Positions 9,633 through 18,363 of a stretch of DNA of 64,000 nucleotides are shown in pieces. Below the pieces are notes generated by a model. That model did not search any database. It saw nothing but the letters and a program-made list of their open reading frames with translations, and was not told where the DNA came from. The stretch's first letter is position 1. Every line of letters begins with the position of its first letter. Made by a program: the position numbers and the translations under genes. The DNA comes from Hyphomicrobium sp. 12-62-95 (lineage in GTDB: Bacteria > Pseudomonadota > Alphaproteobacteria > Rhizobiales > Hyphomicrobiaceae). The stretch lies in assembly GCA_002279935.1 (NCBI GenBank), contig NCCZ01000004.1, forward strand, positions 358,632-422,631. The letters run 5' to 3'.

Positions 9633-9751
9633 TGGCCTACAACGTCTGGCGCACCGTGCGCGGCGATCAACCGGTCGATCTTAAGGATCAACCGCGCGTC
9701 GCAGCCGCTCCCGAACTGCGTGGCGGCGCCGTTGCAGTGCCAGCCGAGTAA
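9584..9751 (+). pseudogene. ccoN: Out-of-frame C-terminal piece of ccoN
   Basis: This frame encodes [20 protein letters not shown] and then VWRTVRGDQPVD, clearly the last transmembrane helix and tail of CcoN, ending in TAA just before ccoO. It has no start of its own and is displaced relative to the 8142 frame. Joined to the upstream frame it would complete CcoN, less about 15 residues. Confidence 0.88.
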
Positions 9752-9766
9752 GAAGGATATCGATCC

Positions 9767-10504
9767 ATGAACCATGGTATTTTCGAAAAGAACTCGCTCA
9801 TCCTTCTGATCGGCATCCTGATCGTCGTTTCGATCGGCGGCATCGTTCAGATCGCACCTCTCTTCATGCTCTCCTCCACCATCGAAAAGGTGGAGGGCAT
9901 GCGGCCCTACTCTCCTCTGGAGCAGGCGGGCCGGGACATCTACGTCCGTGAGGGATGCTACAACTGCCACAGCCAGATGATCCGCTCGCTCCGTGACGAG
10001 GTGGAACGCTACGGTCATTACTCGCTGGCCGCCGAGAGCATGTACGATCATCCCTTCCAGTGGTCGTCCAAGCGCACGGGACCCGATCTCGCGCGCATCG
10101 GCGGCAAGTATTCGGATGCTTGGCACACCGAGCATATGCGCCAGCCCAAGTCGGTGGTGTCGGCCTCCATCATGCCGGCCTACCCCCACTTGGAAACGAC
10201 GCCGCTGGATTATTCAAACATCCAGGACAAGCTGAAGACCCTTCAGTTCATCGGCGTCCCTTACACAGACGAGATGATTGCCAAAGCGGCCGCCGACATC
10301 GAAGCGCAGATCGCGCCCGATACGCCGGCCGCCAAGGAATTGCTCGCCCGCTATCCTAAGGCTCAGGTGCGCAAATTCGATGGCCAGTCGCCGGGCGAAG
10401 GCGTCAAGCCGACCGAACTCGACGCAATGATCGCTTATCTCCAAATGCTCGGTACGCTGGTCGACTTTACGAAGTTCGACGCCAGCGGTCCCAACCTGCG
10501 CTGA
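9767..10504 (+). CDS. ccoO: cbb3 oxidase subunit II CcoO, monohaem cytochrome c
   Basis: Membrane-anchored monohaem cytochrome c that passes electrons to CcoN. One N-terminal helix (residues about 10-32) is followed by the haem-binding [10 protein letters not shown] motif near residue 65. Length 245 is normal. It sits 15 bases after the end of the ccoN frame with an AAGGAT ribosome binding site. The protein looks complete, so selection or transcription past ccoN is not obviously lost. Confidence 0.96.
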   Translation: MNHGIFEKNSLILLIGILIVVSIGGIVQIAPLFMLSSTIEKVEGMRPYSPLEQAGRDIYVREGCYNCHSQMIRSLRDEVERYGHYSLAAESMYDHPFQWSSKRTGPDLARIGGKYSDAWHTEHMRQPKSVVSASIMPAYPHLETTPLDYSNIQDKLKTLQFIGVPYTDEMIAKAAADIEAQIAPDTPAAKELLARYPKAQVRKFDGQSPGEGVKPTELDAMIAYLQMLGTLVDFTKFDASGPNLR

Positions 10505-10514
10505 GGAGGCAAAC

Positions 10515-10682
10515 ATGACCTATCAGGACGCCCAGGTTTTGTCGCAGATCGCCGCGTTTGTGATCTTCTTCAGCCTGATCTTGGGCATCGTGTTCTACAC
10601 CTTCCGGCCCGCGAACAAGGCCAAGTTCGAGAGAGCGGCACGTCTGCCGCTTGAGTCCGACAACGATGAAACGGTGAAATGA
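10515..10682 (+). CDS. ccoQ: cbb3 oxidase subunit IV CcoQ
   Basis: A 55-residue protein starting MTYQDAQVLSQIAAFVIFF, with a single membrane helix and a short charged tail, typical of CcoQ, which stabilises the oxidase. A GAGGAGG stands before the ATG. Its TGA overlaps the ccoP start (ATGA). Position between ccoO and ccoP confirms the assignment. Confidence 0.92.
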   Translation: MTYQDAQVLSQIAAFVIFFSLILGIVFYTFRPANKAKFERAARLPLESDNDETVK

Positions 10683-11560
10683 CCATGGCTGGGCATAAAC
10701 ATATCGACGAAGTCACGGGCGTTGAGACCACCGGACATGTCTGGGACGGCGATCTCTGCGAGTTGAACAAGCCGCTGCCGAAGTGGTGGCTGTACGTGTT
10801 CTACGCATGCTGCGTCTGGGCCTTTGGCTACTGGATGGTCTATCCGGCATGGCCCACGCTCACCGGCTACACGCAAGGTTATCTCGGCTATAGCCAGCGC
10901 GCGGCAGTGACTGCTGAGGTCAACGCGGCCAAGGCGGCACAAGATACCTATCGCCAGGCCATTGCCAACACGCCGATCACCGAGGTGAAGGGCAAGGAAG
11001 ACCTGATGCAGTTCGCCATGGCCGGCGGCGCCGCCGCCTTCGGCGATAACTGCTCCGGTTGCCACGGCCGCGGCGCGCAAGGTGCATTGGGCTATCCCAA
11101 TCTCAACGACGACGACTGGATCTGGGGCGGTTCGGTGGAGCAGATCGAGTACACGATCGCGCATGGCATCCGCAACGGAGCCGATGAAGCCCGCAATTCT
11201 GCAATGCCGCGCTTCGGTCTCGACGGCATCCTCGAACCGGCTGTAATCTCCGACGTCGCGAACTACGTGCGCTCGTTGTCGGGCTCCGAGCAGGTCGACG
11301 CCGACGCAGCCGGACGCGGCAAGGCAACGTTCGCCGAGCAGTGCGCGGCGTGCCACGCCGAAGACGGCAAGGGCAACCAGGAGATGGGTGCGCCCAATCT
11401 GTCGGACGCCATCTGGCTCTATGGCGGCTCGCAGGAAGCCGTCACGCAGAGCATCGTCACCGGCCGCGGCGGCGCCATGCCCGCATGGGCTCCGCGTCTT
11501 GATCCGGTTACCGTGAAGATGCTCGCCGTCTACGTTCACTCGCTCGGCGGCGGCAAATAG
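10679..11560 (+). CDS. ccoP: cbb3 oxidase subunit III CcoP, dihaem cytochrome c
   Basis: Dihaem cytochrome c that accepts electrons from soluble cytochrome c. An N-terminal membrane helix (WWLYVFYACCVWAFGYWMVY) precedes two cytochrome c domains with CSGCHGR and CAACHAED. Length 293 is typical. The start overlaps the ccoQ stop; ATG 10685 (MAGHKHIDE) is an alternative and matches other CcoP N-termini well. Confidence 0.96.
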   Translation: MTMAGHKHIDEVTGVETTGHVWDGDLCELNKPLPKWWLYVFYACCVWAFGYWMVYPAWPTLTGYTQGYLGYSQRAAVTAEVNAAKAAQDTYRQAIANTPITEVKGKEDLMQFAMAGGAAAFGDNCSGCHGRGAQGALGYPNLNDDDWIWGGSVEQIEYTIAHGIRNGADEARNSAMPRFGLDGILEPAVISDVANYVRSLSGSEQVDADAAGRGKATFAEQCAACHAEDGKGNQEMGAPNLSDAIWLYGGSQEAVTQSIVTGRGGAMPAWAPRLDPVTVKMLAVYVHSLGGGK

Positions 11561-11613
11561 CCACGAGCAGTTTTGTAACCTGACGCACTGTAAAGACGAG
11601 GAAGTCGTCGGAT

Positions 11614-13161
11614 ATGACAACCATGGAAAATCCTGGTCGGTTTAAACCCGAAGACTTTCTCGTCGAAGCAGCACCCGGCGTCGCCAAGCACGACGTCGAA
11701 GCCGTCCGCCAGCCTAAGTCCAAAAAGCCGGCGACCGATGCTGATGGCCTTTCGAAGGGCAGCTGGGCTGAGAAACCCAGGATCTATTCAAAGCTTGCGA
11801 AGGGCAACTTCCGCAATGCCAAGTGGATCGTGATGCTGGTCACCCTCGGCATCTACTATCTGCTGCCCTGGCTCCGCTTCGATCGCGGCGAAGGCCTTCC
11901 TAACCAGCTCTTCCTCATCGACTTCGCTAACCAGCGCTTGCTATTCGGCCCCATCGAGATTTGGGCCCAGGAGTTCTACTACGTCACCGGCCTTCTCATC
12001 ATCTCAGCGCTGGCCCTCTTTCTCGTCACGTCCATCGCCGGCCGCGTTTGGTGCGGCTACGCCTGCCCGCAGACGGTGTGGACCGACCTGATGATCGCCG
12101 TCGAACGCTTCTGGCAGGGCGACCGCAACGCCCACATGCGCCTCGATCAAGGTCCCTGGACGTTCGAAAAAATCTGGAAGAAGACGGCCACGCACATCTC
12201 ATGGCTGCTCATCGGTCTTCTGACCGGCGGCGCGCTCGTGTTTTATTTCCGCGACGCGCCCACGCTGGCCATGGAACTCGTCACGGGCGAAGCCTCCACG
12301 GTGGCCTACGCCTTCCTCGCCATTTTCACGTTCTCCACGTACCTCCTCGGCGGTATCGCCCGCGAACAGGTCTGCATCTACATGTGCCCCTGGCCGCGCA
12401 TCCAGGGCGCCATGCTCGACCACGATAGCCTCTGGATCGCTTACCGCGACGTGCGCGGCGAGCCCCGCGCGCCCCACAAGAAGGGCGACACATGGGACGG
12501 CCGTGGCGACTGCATCGACTGCAAAGCCTGTGTCGCGGTCTGCCCGATGGGCATCGACATCCGCAACGGCGCCCAGCTCGAATGCATCCAGTGCGCGCTG
12601 TGCATCGACGCCTGCAACGACATCATGGACAAGGTCGGCCGTCCGCGCGGCCTGATCGCCTACACCACTGAACGCAACATGGAGAGCCGCACGGCTGGTC
12701 CTCGCGACGGCCTGCGCATGATCCGGCCCCGCACGATCCTCTATACTGTCGTCATCGCGATCACCGGCGCGCTCATGGCCTGGGCCATGATCAGCCGCTC
12801 CGATCTTGATGTCAGTGTCCTGCCCGACCGCAATCCGCTCTTCGTGAAGTTGTCCGACGGCGGCATCCGCAACGGCTACACCATCAAGATCGTCAACAAA
12901 AACCAGACCCCGCGCCGCTTCAAGGTCGAACTCACCGGCATCGACGGCTTGAAAACCACCATCGTTGGCCACGACGACGCCAGCGCACCGATCGACGTCG
13001 GTCCGTCGAACGTAAAAGCCCTAAAGCTCTTCGCGGCCCTGCCGCGCGACAAAGCCAAAGCACTCAATGCCGAATCGACGCCGGTCACGATCACCGTCAC
13101 CGAGGTCGATGGCGCCGTTTCCGCCACCCGTGATACAAGCTTCCGGAGCCCTGGCCCATGA
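11614..13161 (+). CDS. ccoG: Cytochrome oxidase accessory protein CcoG (RdxA/FixG)
   Basis: Polytopic membrane ferredoxin-like protein; CcoG acts as a cupric reductase in cbb3 oxidase assembly. It has CGYACPQTVW and EQVCIYMCPWPR in the membrane part, then two 4Fe-4S clusters in CIDCKACVAVCPMGID and CIQCALCIDACND. A C-terminal immunoglobulin-like periplasmic domain follows the last helix. Length 515 fits. Its TGA overlaps the ccoH start by four bases. Confidence 0.94.
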   Translation: MTTMENPGRFKPEDFLVEAAPGVAKHDVEAVRQPKSKKPATDADGLSKGSWAEKPRIYSKLAKGNFRNAKWIVMLVTLGIYYLLPWLRFDRGEGLPNQLFLIDFANQRLLFGPIEIWAQEFYYVTGLLIISALALFLVTSIAGRVWCGYACPQTVWTDLMIAVERFWQGDRNAHMRLDQGPWTFEKIWKKTATHISWLLIGLLTGGALVFYFRDAPTLAMELVTGEASTVAYAFLAIFTFSTYLLGGIAREQVCIYMCPWPRIQGAMLDHDSLWIAYRDVRGEPRAPHKKGDTWDGRGDCIDCKACVAVCPMGIDIRNGAQLECIQCALCIDACNDIMDKVGRPRGLIAYTTERNMESRTAGPRDGLRMIRPRTILYTVVIAITGALMAWAMISRSDLDVSVLPDRNPLFVKLSDGGIRNGYTIKIVNKNQTPRRFKVELTGIDGLKTTIVGHDDASAPIDVGPSNVKALKLFAALPRDKAKALNAESTPVTITVTEVDGAVSATRDTSFRSPGP

Positions 13162-13715
13162 CAGCGAACATGACTTCGACCATGACGGCAACGGGCGGAC
13201 CCAAACCCGGAAAACGTCAACCCGGAAAGCGCATGTTCAAGGAAATCACCGGCCGCCACGTACTGTTCCTGATGCTCGGCTTCTTCGGCGTCATCATCGC
13301 GACCGACGCCTTCCTCGTTTACAAGGCCGTCTCGACTTTCGGAGGTATCGAAACCCAAGACGCCTACCGCAAAGGCGTTACATATAATGAGCGTATTGCC
13401 GAAGAGCGCGCTCAGGAAGCCCGCGGCTGGACCAAAGACGCCCGCCTCGAAAAGGGTGAACTCCGCGTCACCGTCCGCGACAAGGATCAAAAGGGCGTCG
13501 ACGGTCTCCAGATCTCGGCCCTCTTTGGCCGCCCCGCCACCAACTCCGAAGACCGCAATTTGAAGCTCACGCAAATCGGCTCCGGCGAATACATGGCCAC
13601 CCTCGGGGACATCCAACCCGGCAACTGGGTCGCGACCATGGAAGCGCGCGAGTCGCTGACCGGCACCGGCGCCGTCGTCTATCAGTCCAAGGTGCGGCTA
13701 TGGAAGGCGCCCTGA
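13158..13715 (+). CDS. ccoH: FixH/CcoH family assembly protein
   Basis: Single-helix membrane protein (helix VLFLMLGFFGVIIATDAFLVY, about residues 34-54) with the typical YRKGVTYNERIAEERAQEARGW segment after it and a periplasmic beta domain. FixH interacts with the oxidase and CcoI during assembly. Length is 185. It overlaps ccoG at its start and ccoI at its end by 16 bases, so translation is coupled. Confidence 0.9.
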   Translation: MTANMTSTMTATGGPKPGKRQPGKRMFKEITGRHVLFLMLGFFGVIIATDAFLVYKAVSTFGGIETQDAYRKGVTYNERIAEERAQEARGWTKDARLEKGELRVTVRDKDQKGVDGLQISALFGRPATNSEDRNLKLTQIGSGEYMATLGDIQPGNWVATMEARESLTGTGAVVYQSKVRLWKAP

Positions 13716-15937
13716 CGCCGGACACGAGACCGGCCCCGGCAGCCCCACCCCCGGCCACCGCCCCCGCGCGTGAAACACAACTCTTCACCGCGCCTGAAAT
13801 CATGTGCGGCGGCTGTCTGCGCACCATCGAAACCGCACTTGCCGAAACCCCCGGCGTTGAAGCCGCCCGCGCCAATCTGAGTGCGCGCCGCGTCTCCGTC
13901 ACCTTCGACCCCGATATCACCTCCCCCGAACTCATCATCGCCGCAATCAAGCACGCCGGCTTCTCCGCCGCTCCGCTGATCGAGGGCCGCGACGAAGTCC
14001 ACGCCGCTCGGGTCAGTGAGTTAATGCCTCGCGTCGGCGTTGCCGGCTTCGCCGCCGCAAACATCATGCTGCTCTCCGTCTCCGTCTGGTCGGGCCACGC
14101 CTCCGACATGGACGAGCACATGAAGACGCTCTTCCACTGGATATCAGCGCTGATCGCACTTCCCGCCATCGCTTATGCCGGCCAGCCCTTCTTCAAATCG
14201 GCCTACGCGGCCCTCAGCGCCCGCCGCCTTAACATGGACGTGCCAATCTCGCTTGGCATCACGCTTGCCACCGCCATGAGCTTCGCGCAGACCATGCGCG
14301 GCACGCACCACGTCTATTTCGACGCCGCAACCATGCTGGTCTTCTTCCTTCTCGTCGGCCGCCTGCTGGATGAGAGCATGCGCGCCCGCACCCGCAGCGC
14401 GGCTGAAAACCTGATGAGCCTGAAGGCGCTCACAGCCACGATCCTCGATGCCGATGGCACCGTCCGCCAGATCCCATCGCGCAATCTCCAGCCCGGTATG
14501 ACGATGATCGTCGCCACCGGCGAGCGCATCGCCGCCGACGGCATCGTCAGCGATGGCCTCAGCGAAATCGACGAAAGCCTGATCAGCGGCGAAACCTTGC
14601 CCAAGCGCGTTGCACGCGGCGACCGTGTTCACGCCGGCACGCTCAACACCGCCGCCCCCTTGCGCGTCACCACCACGGCCACCGAAGACAACACGCTGCT
14701 GGCCGAACTCTCCCGCCTGATGCTGGCCGGCGAACAGACCCGCGGCCGCTACGTCCGCCTCGCCGACCGCGCCGCCCGCCTCTATGCACCCGCCGTCCAT
14801 CTGCTCGGCCTCGGCACACTCATCGGTTGGCTCGTCGCCGGCCACGGCTGGGAAATCGCGCTCACCAACGCCATCGCCGTCCTCATTATCACCTGCCCCT
14901 GCGCGCTGGCCCTCGCCGTCCCCGCCGTGCAGGTCGCCGCCATCAGCCGCCTCTTCGGCCAAGGCGTCCTCGTCAAAGCTGCCGACGGCCTCGAGCGCCT
15001 CTCCGAAGTCGACACCATCGTCTTCGACAAGACCGGCACCTTGAGCCTTGGCGAACCGACCCTCGCCCTCGACCAACCGATTGACGCCGATGTGTTGGCC
15101 CGCGCCGCCGGCCTCGCGATCATGAGTCGCCACCCGTACGCGCAGGCGATGGTCCGTGCCGCCCGCGCCCGCGGCATCGAATTCGATCCCCAGATGGGCA
15201 TCAACGAAATCCCGGGATCCGGCCTTTCGATGATGACGCCCGAAGGCGAGGAGCGCTTAGGCTCCGCGCTTTTCACCGGCGTCACCGTCACCGATCCGCG
15301 TCAGGCCGCGTCCCTCTGGTTCACGCGCCCCGGCCGCGCCCCCGTCGGTTTCCGTTTCGAGGACCGCTTGCGTTCCGACGCCCCGGCCACCATCGCCGAA
15401 CTGAAATCTGCCGGATATCAGGTCGAAATTCTCTCCGGCGATCGCCCTGACGCCGTCGCAGACGCCGCTCATGTTCTCGGCGTATCGGCTTACCAAGGCG
15501 GCGTCCGCCCCGACGAAAAACTCGCCCGTCTGACAGATCTCAAGCAGCAAGGCCGCGTCACGCTCATGGTGGGAGACGGCCTCAACGACGGCCCGGCGCT
15601 CGCTGCCGCCCACGCGTCGCTATCCCCGTCCGCCGCCGCCGACATTGCTCAGAATGCGGCCGATGCCGTTTTCCAGGGCGAAAAACTGGGCGCCGTCGTC
15701 GAGGCCCTCAAGGTGGCCCGCCGCGCGCACCGCATGGCTCTGGAAAACTTTGGCATTGCCATGGTTTACAACATCGCTTTCGTTCCCCTCGCCGTTATGG
15801 GCTATGTTACCCCCCTGCTGGCCGCGATCGCGATGTCCACATCGTCGATCCTGGTCACGGGCAATGCGCTGCGTCTGCGCGGCATGAATTTGAAGCTCGC
15901 TCCTGTCGCGGCGAGCAAGGATCAGGTCCAAGAATGA
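13700..15937 (+). CDS. ccoI: Copper-exporting P-type ATPase CcoI/FixI
   Basis: P1B ATPase that supplies copper to the cbb3 oxidase. In order: N-terminal HMA domain with CGGC (MCGGCLRTIETAL), first helices, actuator loop SGETLP, membrane metal site CPCALA, phosphorylation site DKTGTLS and hinge GDGLNDGPAL. Length is 745 residues and no gap is evident. The overlap with ccoH and the four-base overlap with ccoS make a tight translational unit. Confidence 0.95.
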   Translation: MEGALTPDTRPAPAAPPPATAPARETQLFTAPEIMCGGCLRTIETALAETPGVEAARANLSARRVSVTFDPDITSPELIIAAIKHAGFSAAPLIEGRDEVHAARVSELMPRVGVAGFAAANIMLLSVSVWSGHASDMDEHMKTLFHWISALIALPAIAYAGQPFFKSAYAALSARRLNMDVPISLGITLATAMSFAQTMRGTHHVYFDAATMLVFFLLVGRLLDESMRARTRSAAENLMSLKALTATILDADGTVRQIPSRNLQPGMTMIVATGERIAADGIVSDGLSEIDESLISGETLPKRVARGDRVHAGTLNTAAPLRVTTTATEDNTLLAELSRLMLAGEQTRGRYVRLADRAARLYAPAVHLLGLGTLIGWLVAGHGWEIALTNAIAVLIITCPCALALAVPAVQVAAISRLFGQGVLVKAADGLERLSEVDTIVFDKTGTLSLGEPTLALDQPIDADVLARAAGLAIMSRHPYAQAMVRAARARGIEFDPQMGINEIPGSGLSMMTPEGEERLGSALFTGVTVTDPRQAASLWFTRPGRAPVGFRFEDRLRSDAPATIAELKSAGYQVEILSGDRPDAVADAAHVLGVSAYQGGVRPDEKLARLTDLKQQGRVTLMVGDGLNDGPALAAAHASLSPSAAADIAQNAADAVFQGEKLGAVVEALKVARRAHRMALENFGIAMVYNIAFVPLAVMGYVTPLLAAIAMSTSSILVTGNALRLRGMNLKLAPVAASKDQVQE

Positions 15938-16125
15938 CATCGCTCGCATGGCTTATTCCCGCTGCGCTGTTCCTGGGGCTTCTCGGCCTCGCCGCCTTCA
16001 TGTGGGCGCTGAAAAACGGCCAGTTCGAAGACCTCGAAGGCGCCGGCTGGCGCGCCATCGACGACCAGCCCCCCGGTCCTCAAGGCAACAAAGCTCCTCA
16101 AGGCGGCAACAAAAAACCCGAATAG
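15934..16125 (+). CDS. ccoS: cbb3 oxidase assembly protein CcoS
   Basis: A 63-residue protein with one N-terminal helix (LAWLIPAALFLGLLGLAAFM) followed by WALKNGQFEDLEG, the signature of CcoS (W-x-x-x-x-GQFDDLE). CcoS helps insert cofactors into CcoN. The tail is a low-complexity Gly/Pro/Lys stretch. It starts in the ccoI stop. Confidence 0.93.
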   Translation: MTSLAWLIPAALFLGLLGLAAFMWALKNGQFEDLEGAGWRAIDDQPPGPQGNKAPQGGNKKPE

Positions 16126-16135
16126 ACCCCGCGCG

Positions 16136-16828
16136 ATGGACGGCACCGAGATCACATTCCTGGGCGGCTTGGTGTTGGGACTAGCAAGTACCCTCCATTG
16201 CAGCGCCATGTGCGGCGCCATCTCCTGCAGCGCGCTTCTCTCACTCGGGCCCACCAGCGGCTGGGGCCGCGCCGGTCACGCGATCCTCCTGAACCTCGGC
16301 CGCATCTGCGCCTATGCCGCCCTCGGCGTGGCAGCCTCGCTCATCAGCTCGGCCATCATCAAGCCCGGCACGACGATGAACTACCAAGTCCTCCAATACA
16401 TCGGTGCCTCGGTGCTCATGTGGACCGGCCTGTCGATGGCCGGCATGATGCCTCGCTTCGCCCTGCTTGACGGCGCCATGACGCGCCTCTCCAACACGGT
16501 CGCGACCGTCACGCGTCCGATCCAGGGAACGCCGGCTGCCCCGCTGGGTCTCGGCGTCGTCTGGGGGCTCAATCCCTGCCCCATGGTCTATGCGGCCCTC
16601 TTCACCGCCACGCTCACAGCCTCGCCTTGGGGCGGCCTCACCGTCATGGCCGGCTTCGGCCTCGGCACCCTGCCGGGCGTCCTCGTCGCCGGGCTCGGCC
16701 TCGCGTCCCTGCGCGGCATTGAGGCCAGCCGAACCATCCAGATCGCCGCCGGCCTCATCATCGCGGTCCTGGGCTTCGCCTCGCTCTACGTGCCCGCCGC
16801 CCATATCGCCGCCTGGTGCCTGAACTGA
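16136..16828 (+). CDS. SafE/DsbD-like membrane protein next to the cbb3 cluster
   Basis: A protein of about six helices (230 residues) of the TauE/SafE or UreH-like type often found after ccoS. The N-terminal THLHCxxMCG-like motif appears here as STLHCSAMCGAISCS, and a second conserved piece is WGLNPCPMVYAAL. The paired Cys and Pro motifs recall DsbD-type electron or metal transporters, and a role in copper handling for the oxidase is plausible from context. It starts 10 bases after ccoS. Confidence 0.82.
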   Translation: MDGTEITFLGGLVLGLASTLHCSAMCGAISCSALLSLGPTSGWGRAGHAILLNLGRICAYAALGVAASLISSAIIKPGTTMNYQVLQYIGASVLMWTGLSMAGMMPRFALLDGAMTRLSNTVATVTRPIQGTPAAPLGLGVVWGLNPCPMVYAALFTATLTASPWGGLTVMAGFGLGTLPGVLVAGLGLASLRGIEASRTIQIAAGLIIAVLGFASLYVPAAHIAAWCLN

Positions 16829-16859
16829 CGGGGTGGAACTTTTCCGCCCGCCCGTCCAT

Positions 16860-18359
16860 ATGGTGAGGATGGATACGCCCCTCACCCCACCGATCCCCTT
16901 CGACAACTCCTACGCTCGCTTGCCCGAGCGCTTCTTCAGCTGCGTCAATCCCACGCCCGTTGCCGCACCCCAACTTATCCGTGTCAACGAGACCTTGGCC
17001 CGCGAGCTGGGCATTGATCCCAATGCGCTGGCCTCGCCGGACGGCGTCGCCATGCTCGCCGGTAACCGCATCGCCGAGGGCAGCCACCCCATCGCCATGG
17101 CCTACGCCGGCCATCAGTTCGGCAACTTCACGCCCCAGCTCGGCGACGGCCGCGCCATCCTGATCGGTGAAGTCGTCGACACCCACGGCATCCGCCGCGA
17201 CATCCACTTGAAAGGCGCCGGCCGCACGCCCTATTCGCGCATGGGCGACGGCCGCGCGGCTCTCGGCCCCGTGCTGCGCGAATACATTGTCAGCGAAGCC
17301 TTCGCCGCACTCGGCATCCCGACCACCCGCGCGCTCGCCGCCGTAACGACCGGCGATTGGGTTTTGCGCGAGGAACCGCTCCCCGGCGCTATCCTCGCCC
17401 GCGTCGCATCGAGTCACATCCGCGTCGGCACGTTCCAGTTCTTTGCCGCCCGCAAGGATACCGACGCCGTCCGCACGCTCGCCGACTACACCATCGCCCG
17501 CCATTATCCCGAAATCAAAGACGGGCCGGACAAGTATCGCGACTTTCTCTCCGCCGTCATCGCCCGCCAAGGCGAACTGATCGCCAAGTGGATGTACGTC
17601 GGCTTCATTCACGGCGTCATGAACACCGACAATTGCTCCATTGCCGGCGAAACCATCGACTTCGGCCCCTGCGCCTTCATGGATACGTACCACCCTTCGA
17701 CGGTGTTCTCCTCCATCGACCAGGGCGGGCGCTACGCCTTCTCCAACCAGCCCGTCATCGCCAATTGGAATCTCGTCCGCTTCGCCGAAACGCTGCTCCC
17801 AATCTTGGGCGAGACCCAGGAAGAGGCCATCGCCGCCGCGCAGGAACGCATCGACGCCTACCCCGCCGTGTTCCAGACCGCCATCACCGATGGCTACGCC
17901 GCCAAGCTCGGCATTGATAACAAAACCGCCGACGACACCGCGCTGATCCAGGATTTTCTAACCGTAATGGCAAACGGAGGCGCCGATTACACGCTGAGCT
18001 TCCGCACGCTGTCGGACGCCGCCGAAGACCCTGCGCATGATGAAAAACTGCGTGCGCTGTTCGCGGACGCCACCGTGCTTGAGGATTGGCTCCAGCGCTG
18101 GCGTCAGCGCCTTGCGCAAGACCCGCGTGCCCCGCGCAACATCGCAGCCGCCATGCGCGCCGTGAACCCCGTCATCATCCCGCGCAACCATCAGGTCGAA
18201 GCCGCCATCAAAGCCGCCGTCGGCAGCGGCGACTTCGCCCCCTTCCATCGCCTCGTCGATGAACTGGCAAAACCGTTCGACGACCGCCCCGGCATCGACG
18301 ACCTGAAATTGCCGCCCAAACCCGACGAAATCGTCCGCGCCACTTTTTGCGGAACGTGA
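16860..18359 (+). CDS. selO: Protein adenylyltransferase SelO
   Basis: Pseudokinase that transfers AMP to proteins (SelO/YdiU family). Visible are FDNSYARLPERFF at the start, AYAGHQFGNFTPQLGDGRA (nucleotide loop), HLKGAGRTPYSRMGDGRA, the catalytic Asp and metal Asn in GVMNTDNCSI, and the metal Asp in TIDFGPCAFMD. The C-terminal selenocysteine/cysteine position ends in FCGT. ATG 16860 or ATG 16869 (MDTPLTPPIPFDNSY) is the likely start; the frame opens at GTG 16833. It is about 500 residues and complete. Confidence 0.93.
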   Translation: MVRMDTPLTPPIPFDNSYARLPERFFSCVNPTPVAAPQLIRVNETLARELGIDPNALASPDGVAMLAGNRIAEGSHPIAMAYAGHQFGNFTPQLGDGRAILIGEVVDTHGIRRDIHLKGAGRTPYSRMGDGRAALGPVLREYIVSEAFAALGIPTTRALAAVTTGDWVLREEPLPGAILARVASSHIRVGTFQFFAARKDTDAVRTLADYTIARHYPEIKDGPDKYRDFLSAVIARQGELIAKWMYVGFIHGVMNTDNCSIAGETIDFGPCAFMDTYHPSTVFSSIDQGGRYAFSNQPVIANWNLVRFAETLLPILGETQEEAIAAAQERIDAYPAVFQTAITDGYAAKLGIDNKTADDTALIQDFLTVMANGGADYTLSFRTLSDAAEDPAHDEKLRALFADATVLEDWLQRWRQRLAQDPRAPRNIAAAMRAVNPVIIPRNHQVEAAIKAAVGSGDFAPFHRLVDELAKPFDDRPGIDDLKLPPKPDEIVRATFCGT

Positions 18360-18363
18360 GCGC

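Noticed and set aside
14144..15133. 329-residue minus-strand frame inside ccoI
   Set aside because: Antisense to a P-type ATPase with clear motifs; low-complexity Gly/Ala/Asp composition.
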